The position numbers and the translations under genes were made by a program. A stretch of 64,000 bases of DNA, from assembly GCA_021307315.1 (NCBI GenBank), contig JAJSPD010000108.1, forward strand, positions 1 to 64,000. The letters are read 5' to 3'. Positions 35,100-45,650 of the stretch are shown one piece after another (position 1 is the stretch's first letter; each line of letters opens with the position of its first letter). Under the pieces are notes generated by a model, which saw nothing but the letters and a program-made list of their open reading frames with translations, did no database searches and was not told where the DNA came from. This DNA is from Bisporella sp. PMI_857. Taxonomy: Eukaryota; Ascomycota; Leotiomycetes; Helotiales; Helotiaceae.

Positions 35100-35655
35100 A
35101 GTCTGAATTACGTTTTATTAGACTTCCAAACTCTCCGCTTAATTGTTTTCACGGACGCAAGCTTTGCTAATAACAAGGACCTATTATTACAAATTGGCTA
35201 CGTCGTCGTACTAGCCGATTCTACGAACAAAGCCAACGTGATCCACTGGTCGTTAACTAAGTGCAAACGAGTCACTAGAAGCGTACTAGCTTCCGAGCTT
35301 TACGCTATAGGCCATAGATTCGATATCGGAGCTATTCTCAAGTCGTCGATCGAGCTTATCCTGAAGATCGACTTACTTTTAATTATTTGTACGGATTCCA
35401 AATCCTTTTACGAATGCCTCGTCAAATTGGAAACTACTCAAGAGAAAAGACTTATGATAGATATTATGTGCCTTTGTCAATTATATGAGAGAAAGGAAAT
35501 CACGGAAGTTAGGTAGATTGACGGCAACAGCAACTTTGCCGATTCTATAACTAAAAGCAAGCCTTCAACAGCTCTAAAACAGCTGATTGATTTAAACCAC
35601 TTCGAACTGAAAGTCATAGAGTGGGTAGAAAGGGAGGAAAAAGAAGTACTGGCCA
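35100..35655 (+). pseudogene. Copia RNase H remnant
   Basis: RNase H1 blocks typical of copia elements: RLIVFTDASFANN (first catalytic Asp), IHWSLTKCKRVTRSVLASEL (catalytic Glu), LLLIICTDSKSFYE (catalytic Asp) and a C-terminal DGNSNFADSITK. The frame is open from 35238 to 35516, ends in a TAG, then continues in the same frame. Confidence 0.82.
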
Positions 35656-35801
35656 ATTAGAGGTCAGATGCTATAGTTTTTCTTTTGTACAAGAGTGAAA
35701 CGGGCCAATTAAAGGCCTGATATCGAGTTCTCTTTTCGTTCTATGATTACGGGCCGTTACGATCCTTTAGATAGTTTTACAGCCTTTTAGAGAGCCGCCA
35801 G

Positions 35802-35996
35802 TGTGGGTATATATTGACCAAGCCAGTCGTATGACTCACACGTGGCACGTGATGGCGCACGCGCCATCACACCCCCTTTATCTTAGAACGTAGAGTAGAA
35901 CTCAATACAACAACAATTACCATATCCACCAAGAGCAAGAGCACGGCCTAGAGCTGTGCCTTTTGCCCCGTGGAAGGTAAGGAGGGGATACCATCA
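35802..35996 (+). repeat. 3' LTR of the copia element (195 bp)
   Basis: By eye this is identical along its whole length to the 5' LTR. The TTCAT duplication follows at 35997-36001. Confidence 0.93.
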
Positions 35997-36001
35997 TTCA
36001 T

Positions 36002-37845
36002 GCATGGCACAAAATACGTGTCTATATGTGGATACAGCAAAGTGCTGACTCACAGATCCTTCCACTGGCTGTCAGAGCAATATGTAGTGGTGTTGTCTTT
36101 CCCTCGAGGCACCTCTATCACATAGAGAAGGAAATTCTGACCCACAATTAAAGTATAACAAAAAAAAAGGCAACGGAAGGAGCGAGCAAGTCAAAGTCTC
36201 GCACAACAAAGTGTGGCACCGCTACTATATAGACCCTCATCGCGCAGTTCTCGGAATTGCGCCTCACTCGAGAAAAGGCTAATAGCAACAACTGGTGTAA
36301 AGTGTCCAGGTGTTTCTTCTGGAGTCGGGGGAGCGAAGGTATGTCGATAGGTTCGAAGATACCACCACCGACCGGCCGCAGAAGTTAATGCTTTTATTTG
36401 GATGTTGGGGAAGGCTTCACTATTGGAGTATCTACTTTGGGAGGCTTCAAATCAATTATACTTTAATCACGAGCTTGGCTTTCACTTGATTACTACATTA
36501 ATTACAAATGCTGAATCGTGCACTACATCTAAAATCACAGCACTGGATGACCTATCTCTAGCATTTTGAAGTGTTTAGCCCCATGGTTTATGCAAGCTTA
36601 GTTCCAGGCCTTGCCCACAGCTCTTGTTAGAACTTCCGTTAGTAATGATATAGTAGGAGAACACTTTCTGCAAAACAACCGCCAATCGATGAGGATGTGA
36701 ACCGCCTCGAGGAGATTCGCACGTTGAAGTTTAAAGGCGTCTTCAATATTAACGAACTTTCGTATCCTGCCCTTGTCTACAAGTATGCTCAAAAACCTGT
36801 GGACCTTCGCGATATACTTCTGACGATGGCGAAGCCTCTCCAGAGGACAGACGCATCCTCGGCGCCATCATCGCGACACATATTCGATCCATGACCGTCC
36901 ACTTCAGACTTCGACACGGGAGGTTACGCACCGAGAGCTTCGTCTCCTCGGCAATTTCATAAAGCCAAATCTCACTAATTCCTACGTTCTAGATTAGGAC
37001 ATCTGTCTTCCCCTAACATCTACGAGCATTCCGAGTATCAAGCGGCCCATTCCCTTTAGTTCCATGACGTGTGGTCTCTGGTGATGGTGTTGTCGGAGGC
37101 TACATAGTAGAATCCTGTCGATGGCGCCTTTCAGGACGCAAATGAGCTTTTACGAAAGAAGTTACAGAAAAAATAGCTGGTGGTGAATATTAACCGGAAG
37201 GGCGATTGGACCAAAGGTCATGCAACATGGCTTCAGATTTTGTGAGAAAGATCGCCCCACATTCGAGAATCTCAGCAGAAAGGACATTATGCGCTTCTTT
37301 GATGCGCTCTGCCGTCGTTTTGAGGCATCTTAAAAAATGAGACGAGGAATGCACCTATAATATATACACTATGTAATCTAGTGAGAATAGCCAAACTTCA
37401 TTGCCAAGTCATTAAGTCTACAGTACCCTGCAGGAAAGTATATGACGGACTTTTGTTAATTAGCATTCAGGGTGCTTCGATGTTGCTAAAAAATACACTG
37501 AACAAACGGTACGAGGCTCACTCTAAAGTATTTATAGAGTTTATTTTAGTATATTGTCATTGATCGAAAGTTTGCGATCCCCTCTTTTTAGGCGGTCGGT
37601 AGGTAGATAGAGAGGAAACCTTTCCAGCATCGTTCTCATGAATCAATGTATTACAAGCGCAGCCAAGATTTCTAGTTGGCCTTTAAATAAAAGAGCCCAG
37701 TCATCGCTTCGCGACATGTTATGACACGCCGCTTTGTTGCCTGAAAATAAGGGCTCGTTGTCACCTCTAATTCAACTTTCTTCACCTCTGTCCACATTCC
37801 TCATCCAGCCTCAGCATCTGCTACCTTACCACTTTCATTATAATC
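36002..37845. other. Intergenic, possible decayed coding at 36600-36900
   Basis: Minus-strand ORFs at 36598-36792 (64 aa) and 36749-36931 look protein-like but cannot be joined or identified. The remainder is non-coding. The last 100 bp before 37846 is pyrimidine-rich, as in a promoter. Confidence 0.4.
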
Positions 37846-38656
37846 ATGGAGAATAGAGACAACGTCGACTGCGAAAACAATCCGCCAGAGAGCGTAGCGG
37901 CATACTGGCGAGAAAACCCAGCCAACCCTGTCCGTGTCCTAGTTTCAACGGCGACCCATCTTGTGCGAGGTGAGGGATATCTCGCTAAGACAAGATTTAT
38001 GCAAAATCTTATTAGCCAATACCATTGGAGCCGTGATTTCGAATGGGATCGTGATCGCTTCGGAGCATACAATGCTGAGTTTGGTTATGAGAAACGACTG
38101 TGCTATTTCCTCATCGATCACGGTCAATCTCCCACCGGTAACGACGATGATGTACCTATACTATGGTATCGATGAACGGGAGAGTTACTGTAAGAAGCTC
38201 GAATCATATGTCGTTTTTCATTTGGTTAACATCTAGCCACAAAGTGTACCTATCCACGATGCCCTACCTTCCCAGATACGAAGGAAGTTAAAAGCATTCC
38301 CGTTTACACCCCTTAAATCTGCGCCAAAAACAGAGTATCGCCAGATGAATGCAATTGAGAAGCGCGAACGCATCCGGAAGCAACTTTTTTGGGATATGGG
38401 GCTATCAGATATGGATTTTAATTTCCTAAAGGAAAGTCCCGAGCATGCGTTATGGCTCGAACGGAATATTGAGCCGAGGTTCTGGTCAAAACTCAAGGTC
38501 CTTGAAGCGGAATGGCAGGAATTTCAGGAGAAATTAGCTCTTGGAATAATCAGGAGGATTCCAGTTCAAAGGGAGCTCGGGCTTGAGCAGGGCAAAGAAG
38601 AGAAATCAAGAGACTGTACAGAAATGTGGGACTGTGAGTGCCGTTTATGTAGCTGA
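37846..38656 (+). CDS. Unrecognised hydrophilic protein, 241 aa
   Basis: Exon 1 (37846-38151) and exon 2 (38237-38656) join in phase across an 85-bp intron (GTACCT donor, ATCTAG acceptor). The product is charged and rich in Glu, Arg and Trp. It has no signal peptide or membrane segment, and a helical C-terminal half contains an EKRERIRKQLFWDMGLSDMD stretch. The ATG lies in AATCATGGAG after a CT-rich leader, which suits a fungal start. I recognise no family. The donor is non-consensus, so the intron position could be off by a few bases. Confidence 0.55.
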
Positions 38657-39114
38657 TGGACTACATATATCGAAAGGTAGTCTTCTACAATCACCATTAA
38701 GCAGAAAGGAGTGCATCGCCTGGCAGATCCCTCTAGTACTTTACGCTTCACAAGGATCAACAATAGCTTAGAGAGAACTCTCCTTATCCAAAAAGAAAAA
38801 ATCGGCGAATACGTGAGCCGGTACTAGTAAGGAGGATCTGTTGGTGTTAAAACATAGAGCCAAAATAATCCAATCATTTGTCTGATATAAGCAAATATAA
38901 TTCCACGATTAGTCTGTTGAAGGTACCCTCCTAAGAATCCCCGTTGAAGAATGTGGATTCCAGCCAAAGCCGTCTAGCTATCCGGGAGTTCCTGGCCAAT
39001 TTTATCCACAAATCCCAGTCCTATTACTAGAACAAAAGCTGCCAACAATTTCAAAGATACCCCTCAAGCAAGCAATCCTGCGGATGCCTTACATCTCCTT
39101 TGCGACTAGCAGGC
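38657..39114. other. Intergenic between convergent small genes
   Basis: No coding sequence is seen. This is a shared 3' region of the genes on either side. Confidence 0.5.
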
Positions 39115-39518
39115 TTAACTCTTGCAATAGCAATCGCTATACCTCATAAACCCTGTACGTACAGCTATGGTAAGCTCCCCCTGGCAGCGCTTGCATGCAA
39201 TTGGGTTTTGCAATGAACCCTGCCAATTCCAAGCAGCGCAGCCACGTCCAGTACATGTTTGACATGAGTGATTCTCTGTATCCTTATAGTTTGGATTCCC
39301 ATCGGCCGCACTTTGCTTTGGCACACCCATATTTGAGATAAAGGCTCCCATCCACTTCCTCCACAATTTTCACAGGTTGTGTCAGGGTACAATTGGCGCT
39401 GATCAATTCCACTTCCGCGACCGCCTCCAGACCATTCTCCGGAGCTGTGAAAGTTGCTACTACGCGTTGAAGAATCGCAGCTTGAGTGAGAGGAATCGGT
39501 ATTTTCCCTAGAACCCAT
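39115..39518 (-). CDS. Small zinc-ribbon-like (DnaJ CxxCxG-type) protein, 107 aa
   Basis: Exon 1 (39518-39356) and exon 2 (39275-39115) join in phase across an 80-bp intron. The first 45 residues are Ser/Gly-rich. The spliced protein then carries CENCGG, CQTCTGRGC and CKRCQG, three CxxC-type pairs with Gly spacing as in DnaJ-like cysteine-rich zinc fingers. It might be a small chaperone-related or zinc-binding protein. Without the intron a frameshift would have to be assumed. The solo LTR at 39535 begins 17 bp upstream of the start codon, so it probably lies in or replaces the promoter. Confidence 0.5.
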
Positions 39519-39534
39519 TGTGGCCGTATTCAAG

Positions 39535-39757
39535 TGTGGGAACACCCGGGTCGTAGTAATTACTTATACTTTAACCTGAGGGCACGCACGCATGTGTTTC
39601 ATGCGTAATGCTCGTTGGGGTTGGTGGATAAGTCTTCATTGTTAGTTTTGATCTTCGATGATTCTTAGCTACAGGATCGTGAGGCTGTAGGTCCTAAGAG
39701 GACTCACAACTCACATGATCCGGTGTTCACGTGATTCTATTTACATGCGTTCAGACA
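39535..39757 (+). repeat. Short-form solo LTR (223 bp), same family as 707-1154
   Basis: It follows the 448-bp LTR from its first base through TTTACATG, then jumps to the last ten bases (CGTTCAGACA here, CGTTCCAACA there), lacking about 225 bp between two ACATG words. The flanking bases TCAAG and CTAAG differ by two C/T transitions, so they may be a decayed target duplication. Confidence 0.7.
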
Positions 39758-41104
39758 CTAAGCAACTGCGGAGAATTAGTTTATGAATAGTATTTTGAGT
39801 ATGATACAGAAAGCATCCCTCGGCCTAAAGTGCGAAGAGATATCAATTTCGGACTCATGGCTCAGGTTGAGTCCTGGGGAAACGGAACCTCTTCACTCCT
39901 ATCTGAAGTTGGTAAATATATTTACCCTTATCCTTGGATCTGCTAATATAATTAGGCTGGTTGGAATCTGCCTACTACGGCAGTTACCACAATCCGGAAG
40001 AACTTTCTGGAAATATAGAGCAGAATTCGGCGGGAGCCGCTTGTTACATTATGGAACAAGTGGAGATAAGTTGAATCCATATTGTCTTGTTGTATCATGC
40101 AATTCAACGTGAACCAGTTCCCTCGGTAAGGAAATAACTGAAGAAGAACCTCAAAGCGAGATCGGAAAACTCGATTTGTACAAAGAGTGGCTACTTCAGG
40201 GGATATTTCAGGTCTCGATACGCAATGTGATCATGATCACTCCAATAGATCAAGGCCAACCCATCTACCCTGATACCCAGCCAGGGTAGGTTTATTTATC
40301 CTTAGCCCAAAAGGAGGTATCGAGCTGAAGGAACCGTCAGGTCACCAGTCCAACGCAATGGAGATCCGCCATTGGACCTTTCTCAAATTCTAGGAGCCTC
40401 GGAGATCGCTGTGCCAAGTAGATTCTTAGTACAGTCCGAACTGGATATTTCGGAACTCTCGGTTCCATGCCTATATTCCGATATAAGGAGTTCCGAAATA
40501 TCCAGGTCGGACTGTAAATACTATCGGCAAATTTAAGTCGTTAATCCTTTATAGTTGCTGAACTTCCCTACGAAGCTTCCCATTGGGGTTTCGGCGTTAG
40601 GTCCTCCAGGTTAGAATTCCTCCTTTAAACAAGGCTATGACCACTGCTGAGAATTGATATGCAACAGGTTTCGATACCACACTCATCGAGGTCGTCCGAC
40701 AAGCATTGGTCCATGGGAATCGACCTACTACGGTATTCACGGGGAAAAGTGCTTTCCAACAAAATTAATCATCCAACAGAAAGTAATTTCTTCCATTCAA
40801 CCCATCTGCTGTCAGTAAAGCGTTTACGGTTCGCGGGAGGTGCGACACGACAGGGGAAATCTCAAATTACAGTAGCTAAATTAGCTTAATGCGCCTCCCT
40901 GCATTGTTTCTTTACCTTTATTCTCTCGCAAGTCCAGTATCATTTCCTGTTTTTATTCTTGAATCATCGAAGTTGAGGGTTCAGTTTTGTACTCGATTTG
41001 GCTTCGATAGCCAACCAAACCAAAAACATAACCTCTGACCTGCATTAAGACAGCGTATGAATATTCGGTGATTGTCATTTCTACATCCCCTTTCTTCCCG
41101 CGCA
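39758..41104. other. Intergenic, contains a small hairpin MITE
   Basis: ORFs at 39783-40112 and 40659-40889 have no recognisable features. The segment holds the 83-bp hairpin element listed separately. Confidence 0.45.
40432..40514. repeat. 83-bp hairpin MITE with TA flanks
   Basis: The arms (40432-40458 and 40488-40514) are inverted repeats with one mismatch, beginning CAGTCCGA, separated by about 29 bp and flanked by TA on each side (40430-40431 and 40515-40516). This is the form expected of a very short Tc1/mariner-type MITE. Confidence 0.75.
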
Positions 41105-41691
41105 TCCTTTTAAAACGTTGTTGTATAAAGCCAGATAGATTCTAGCTCAACATACGGGCTGGAATGCGATCAAGGCGACGGATAAAAAGGCAGACAACTT
41201 ATTTGCGGAAGTTAACTTCTGTATTAGAGCTCGGGTGATGCTTACGGCCAATCCTTTGACGGAGAACGGGCTGGTGAATAGGTCAATGGGTTCTATTCAT
41301 GATATTACTTGGTCTCAAGGTCAAGATCCTTCTTTTTTGCCTTCTCTCTTACTAATTAGGTGTACTGAGTATACAGGACCAGATTTTCCAGGCTGTCCCC
41401 CAGGCATAGTACTTGTTTTTCCTGTCTTCTGTTAGTTTGAGTTTAAAGGCATGGCCTGTCCTCGTACCCACTTCCCTTTACGGTTAGCATATGCAATTGT
41501 GATCTATAAGAGCTAGGGATTGACTCTCCCTGAGGTTATTCAGAACCTGAATTAGAGGGAGTATTGTCTAGGCTTCCCTTACATAGTTGTATCTCGAGTA
41601 GAGACTTCAGAGAGTGTATTGTTTGAGGTACCTTCCAATTTTAATCATCTAAGGCTACAATTTCAGTCGTGTCTCGAGACCGTAAGCTAGA
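41105..41691 (+). pseudogene. PIF1-like helicase C-terminal remnant (Helitron-type)
   Basis: One reading frame runs from about 41105 to 41691 with TAG/TGA-type interruptions. It contains PIF1 family blocks: ARVMLTANPLTENGLVNRSM (helicase motif region with the conserved NGxxN/GS), IHDITW, then HFPLRLAYAIVIYKS followed by a stop where Gln is expected (motif V/VI region HKSQG), then YIVVSRVET and a LFEVPSNFNH tail. In-frame stops are at Gln positions, consistent with CAG-to-TAG change. The helicase N-terminus and the rolling-circle Rep domain are absent. In fungal genomes such helicases come mostly from Helitrons, with cellular PIF1 the alternative. Confidence 0.75.
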
Positions 41692-41741
41692 TCACGCCCG
41701 TAGAAATGCACGGTTATAATACACAGGGTAATAAAAAAAAG

Positions 41742-44001
41742 TCAAACGAGACAGAAAGTCCGTCGGACTGTCAAATCAAAGCTTCGACTCTCCCCCATGA
41801 AGTTTCCTATTCCTACCCGCCGGTATACGTTTGTACCCGAGCAAGGCTCCAAAATAAGAAATGTCTCCCTTACGTGTACCTTGTCGGTATGCTCCGTTGG
41901 TTCGCTATACACCGTTGACCGCAAAAGGAGACACGAATACTGAGTAGGAGACATTCGGGGTCCATTGTCGAACTGACCTGAACATCTCCATGGAAAGGGA
42001 CCTTTCCCGAAATCTAGTTCCTCGTTATCAACATCCAAGTATGTAGGATTGAAGTCTTTTCCCTTGGGTGAGACGCTCAGAGTGATTTCTTGAATTGGCC
42101 CCTCTAGCACAAGTCGAGAGGACTTGACTTCGGATACTAGAGGCTCTGACGTCCAAGCCACTTCCCATTCGACCAGGCTAGCATGATCGTGAGTATCCCG
42201 ACAAGTCTCGTCGTCGTTGCTACGAGATTCCCAGAAGTCGTAAGAAATTTCGTAGGGACAAGATAACCAGGTCCAAGATGGAATATTAGACAGATGATTT
42301 GGATTCGGATCAGTCATTTCAGTCAATTTCGTGACTCTCATCCATAGCAAGTCCTGGTGAAAAGAACGTTCCCATAGGCCAAGAATTGGAACATCTTTTG
42401 TAGCCATTTGATAGTATTGAACGATTCCGGACATGGCAGGAAGTCTGTCTTTCGGAAAGGAGAAGTGACGTCGCGAGTAACTTTCGATCCATTTCCACCA
42501 TGTTCTGGTCTCCCCGATTTGAATATTGTGAGGTAAAACAGGGACTGAACTTTGGTGCTTCGCCGATCGATCGAATACAAGACCTGTCTCAGTCTGACAT
42601 TCAGATCTACATTCCCAGTAGAGTCCTGAACGCATACAGTGCACGGTGCGATGTGAAAGGACCAGCTCTTGGAGGACCCAGCCTCTAGTATTCAAGTACT
42701 GAATTTTCGGCAGATGTTCTAATGTCATCTGGTTGGACACGTATAATGGCTCCCGAGTCACGCTCCGTGTTCGTAGTAGTTAAAAAGACACTGGCTCTAT
42801 CCAACTCGTCAGGATTAGGGGAAAAGAAGCCGGCGGAACTGTCGGCTGCATCTGTAGCTGCAATTGTAATTGAGCTCCCTGAATAAATATCCTGCATTCT
42901 AGAAGCTTCAATTTTCCATTCGACATAATCGTCCTGTACTATACACAGGGCATCAATCCATAAGAATTGGATGTGCAAGTTGTGGGTCAAATCCAATGTA
43001 TCCTGCAGAGTCCTGGGAATGAGTTGAAAAGGTAACTCTTGTTTGTGCAAATTCTCGTTCTCTTTGGTGGTACGGAAATTTGCGTTTCCCCAGCAATAGC
43101 TCAAGGTAGCGTATCTGGTATCTTGATTGTACAAGTCTTCGGACATGACAAGTCTGGGAGGACGTCCACTAAGCGAGCCAACATCGATCAACCTCTTCGG
43201 CATATAACGTACGAGAGGCTTACACTTCTGATGATTCAACTCGCAATTATGGAGCCACGACCTCAAAGTAGTGATTTTGTCCGGAGTCGATGTGATTGCA
43301 ACTCTCCAAATTGGCTGGTCTGCGCTAATCGCTGTGAAGAGATAATTTTAGCAAATATTATGTAATCAGAGGGGTGCTAACATACATTTGGTGTCGCAAG
43401 TAGTAATAGAATATGAATAATGATAAATAAACCCCCGAATATGGATATTGGTCTCTAATATCGCCCAGGAAATTCCAGAGCCTGCTCTTTGAATATCTTT
43501 CAGTTTTACCTTTAAGGCCATAGATTCGTAGGCTTCTCTATCAATATCAGGAAATTTTAGTTGGGCCTTTTTTAGAGACCAATCCCTTAGCAAAACTCGA
43601 CAAATCAAACAGCTTTGACTAGATTGTTCAAGAAGCCCTATATTTGGATGATGAGCTCTGCTTGGTGATAATTCTTCCTCCGGGGGAATTAACCCAGCAC
43701 AGAAACTGCAAAGTTCCGTCGCCTCTGCCTCCACTGTGACACGGAATGTATGGATGTACGATAACAGCTCAATCAAGGGCGATGGTTTACTTAAAGTCAA
43801 ACGTTGTCTTAAAATCACCCCCAATGTAAGCGCTATCCTTGGTCTTAATATCGCTCCCCATGTAAGCGCCGGCCCTGGGCAGTAAAATTTCACACCTGGT
43901 TTCAAGGGTGTTGGGGCATGGAATTCGCCTATCTTGACCAATAGTAATCCACTGAGTCCAATTACTGCATAAGTGTACAGTGATAAGGTAGCTGTGTTCA
44001 A
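41742..44001 (-). pseudogene. HET-domain protein 2, one frameshift
   Basis: Exon 1 (44001-43386) carries the Cys-rich HET N-terminus CSFCAGLIPP ... CLICRVLL. A 54-bp intron (43332-43385, GTATGT donor, TCACAG acceptor) leads in phase to exon 2 with LRSWLHNCELNHQKC, YATLSYCWGN, FLWIDALCIVQDD and MQDIYSGSSITIAATDA. Near 42693 one extra base shifts the frame in the middle of the third HET block. Skipping it would give the expected VLNTRGWVLQE and a clean open frame to 41742. The first 60 residues include two diverged copies of an ALTWGAILRPR-like unit from a short tandem duplication at about 43810-43880, so the true start may be later. The function would be allorecognition or cell-death signalling. 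It is either broken or carries a sequencing error. Confidence 0.8.
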
Positions 44002-45650
44002 GGCATAGGTTGAGAAAGTTTATATATAGAAATAGGGCAATTACCCAACCTTTAAGTGACTGGATGATGCTATTTCGGCGTGAATACACTATCTGCGGCT
44101 CCTAGTTTCGCCAAGTAACTGTTTCGCAGGGGGGATGCATGAATCACGTGCAAAACAAAATCAAATGACTATAATCATCATATGTGGCTGATAATATGGC
44201 GCAACGACTTTCCCTTGCCCTAGGCGTGAAGTCTGGCATGAGCATTCTTTCTAGTTATCTTTTCCCATTCCGTTCTTGGATTCAGATTCTTTATTGTAGC
44301 CAACCTCTTACTTACATCTCTATTACCTCTCCAATGGAATTACTTAATCAAATTTGTGGTAGTAAGGGGCTTTTATACTAGTGCTATTATAATCGTTAAC
44401 CATTGTACTTTGTTTAAAGTGCAGTGAAGAACGCGAGGCATTTCTACAGGAAGCTTGGCGCTATGGTATTGTAGGAGATGTTGTTTCCCAGGATTATTCT
44501 AAATCCAGGAAAGTCAGAAACATCCATACCCTTGTTATATGAAATAATAATGTAGACTGTCAAAGGACCACCAGAACCAGAGAAGATCACGTGATGCGTT
44601 GCAAAGCTATAGCGGACTCGAGAGTCTTAAAAACTTCAGGACGTAGTGACCACGAAGGGTTCTATATAGGTGAAACAGCCATTCTTTGGATAGGAGCTTT
44701 GGCCTCGACCCAAGTCGTGTTCGTTATGCTTTGTTGCCGGGATATTACAACTCACAGTGATACGTGACACAGTTGTCCACGTAGCTTCAGCTAACCAGCC
44801 TCGGTCAATGCAATTGACCGCCTTGGTCATACAGTGATCCCCTGGCTCTAGTGTCAGTTCACCTGATTTGGAGCATCGATTTTGTAGCCAATCGCATTCT
44901 CAGATACCGTTTATAAACTAATTGATTGGCTAGCCTTATCGAGCTGACGATGGCGCTAAGGCTCACTGTAACAGTTCGCTTGCTCCCGATCCCGCCTTCC
45001 CATTCCCCAGTAAAGCTTATCGGGAGAACTAGTGGATGAGAAGTCTTTGTCACAGATGAATAAATCATGGAAGTGCCAATAAACATACAGCACTTGTCTC
45101 TAGCAACCTACAAGCACAGACGACCAATTGTGATTAGTTTAAGTCTGTGCCGTGCAAAAGGACTCCGGCTTTCGCCATTTTTGTTTTATACTAGGGCATA
45201 GCGTCTCGAGAGCGTTTAACGATTGTTCTAGCACTAGCAAGGGTCATTCCCTGCAATAACCGTTCATACGGAAGTGTCAAGTTCCTCCAAGCCACCCAAG
45301 GGATCGCCTTCCAGGATCTGACGCCATAAAACCCACTAGATAGTCTTTGTGGGCGACAGGGTCAATGCCATTGCAGAGAGAATCTCGATTCTACACCGAT
45401 ATGTTGGTCCGTCTCCACAAACGGAAAATTTCTTGTCTGGAACTTTTCATAAAACAATAGTCGTACCGTGAGGGAATGGTAGAAAGAAGGTCAACGATCA
45501 TCACGCAACGATAAGGATTCTGAGGCTGAAACTAGATCAAGTAGCGGGAGGGAATATAATCTAGGCTGCGACCCTGAGGAAGATATCTCCACAACAGAAA
45601 TCCTGTCTTGATCTGCGTGAATCTATTTCAATCTATATCTTGCTGAAGCA
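44002..45650. other. Intergenic, no gene recognised
   Basis: Only short ORFs (for example 44859-45086 minus) without domain features. The last 200 bp forms the probable promoter of the Zn2Cys6 gene. Confidence 0.45.

Larger units (their letters stand above)
30377..35996 (+). mobile_element. Full-length Ty1/copia retrotransposon with decayed coding region
   Basis: 5620 bp, bounded by 195-bp direct LTRs (30377-30571 and 35802-35996) with TG..CA ends, and flanked by the 5-bp target duplication TTCAT (30372-30376 and 35997-36001). The coding order gag, protease, integrase, reverse transcriptase, RNase H is that of copia elements. The coding strand is full of TAG, TAA and some TGA codons at positions where Gln or Arg is expected, plus frameshifts, so the element cannot encode its own proteins. 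I read no difference between the two LTRs. The insertion lies about 240 bp downstream of the aminotransferase gene. Confidence 0.93.

Noticed and set aside
30774..35655. Stop-codon reassignment (TAG read as Gln) in the copia element
   Set aside because: TAA and TGA also occur at replaced positions and frameshifts are present, while host genes nearby use TAG as a normal stop, so mutation is the simpler cause.
44859..45086. 75-aa minus-strand ORF
   Set aside because: Isolated, no domain, no plausible neighbours to splice with.
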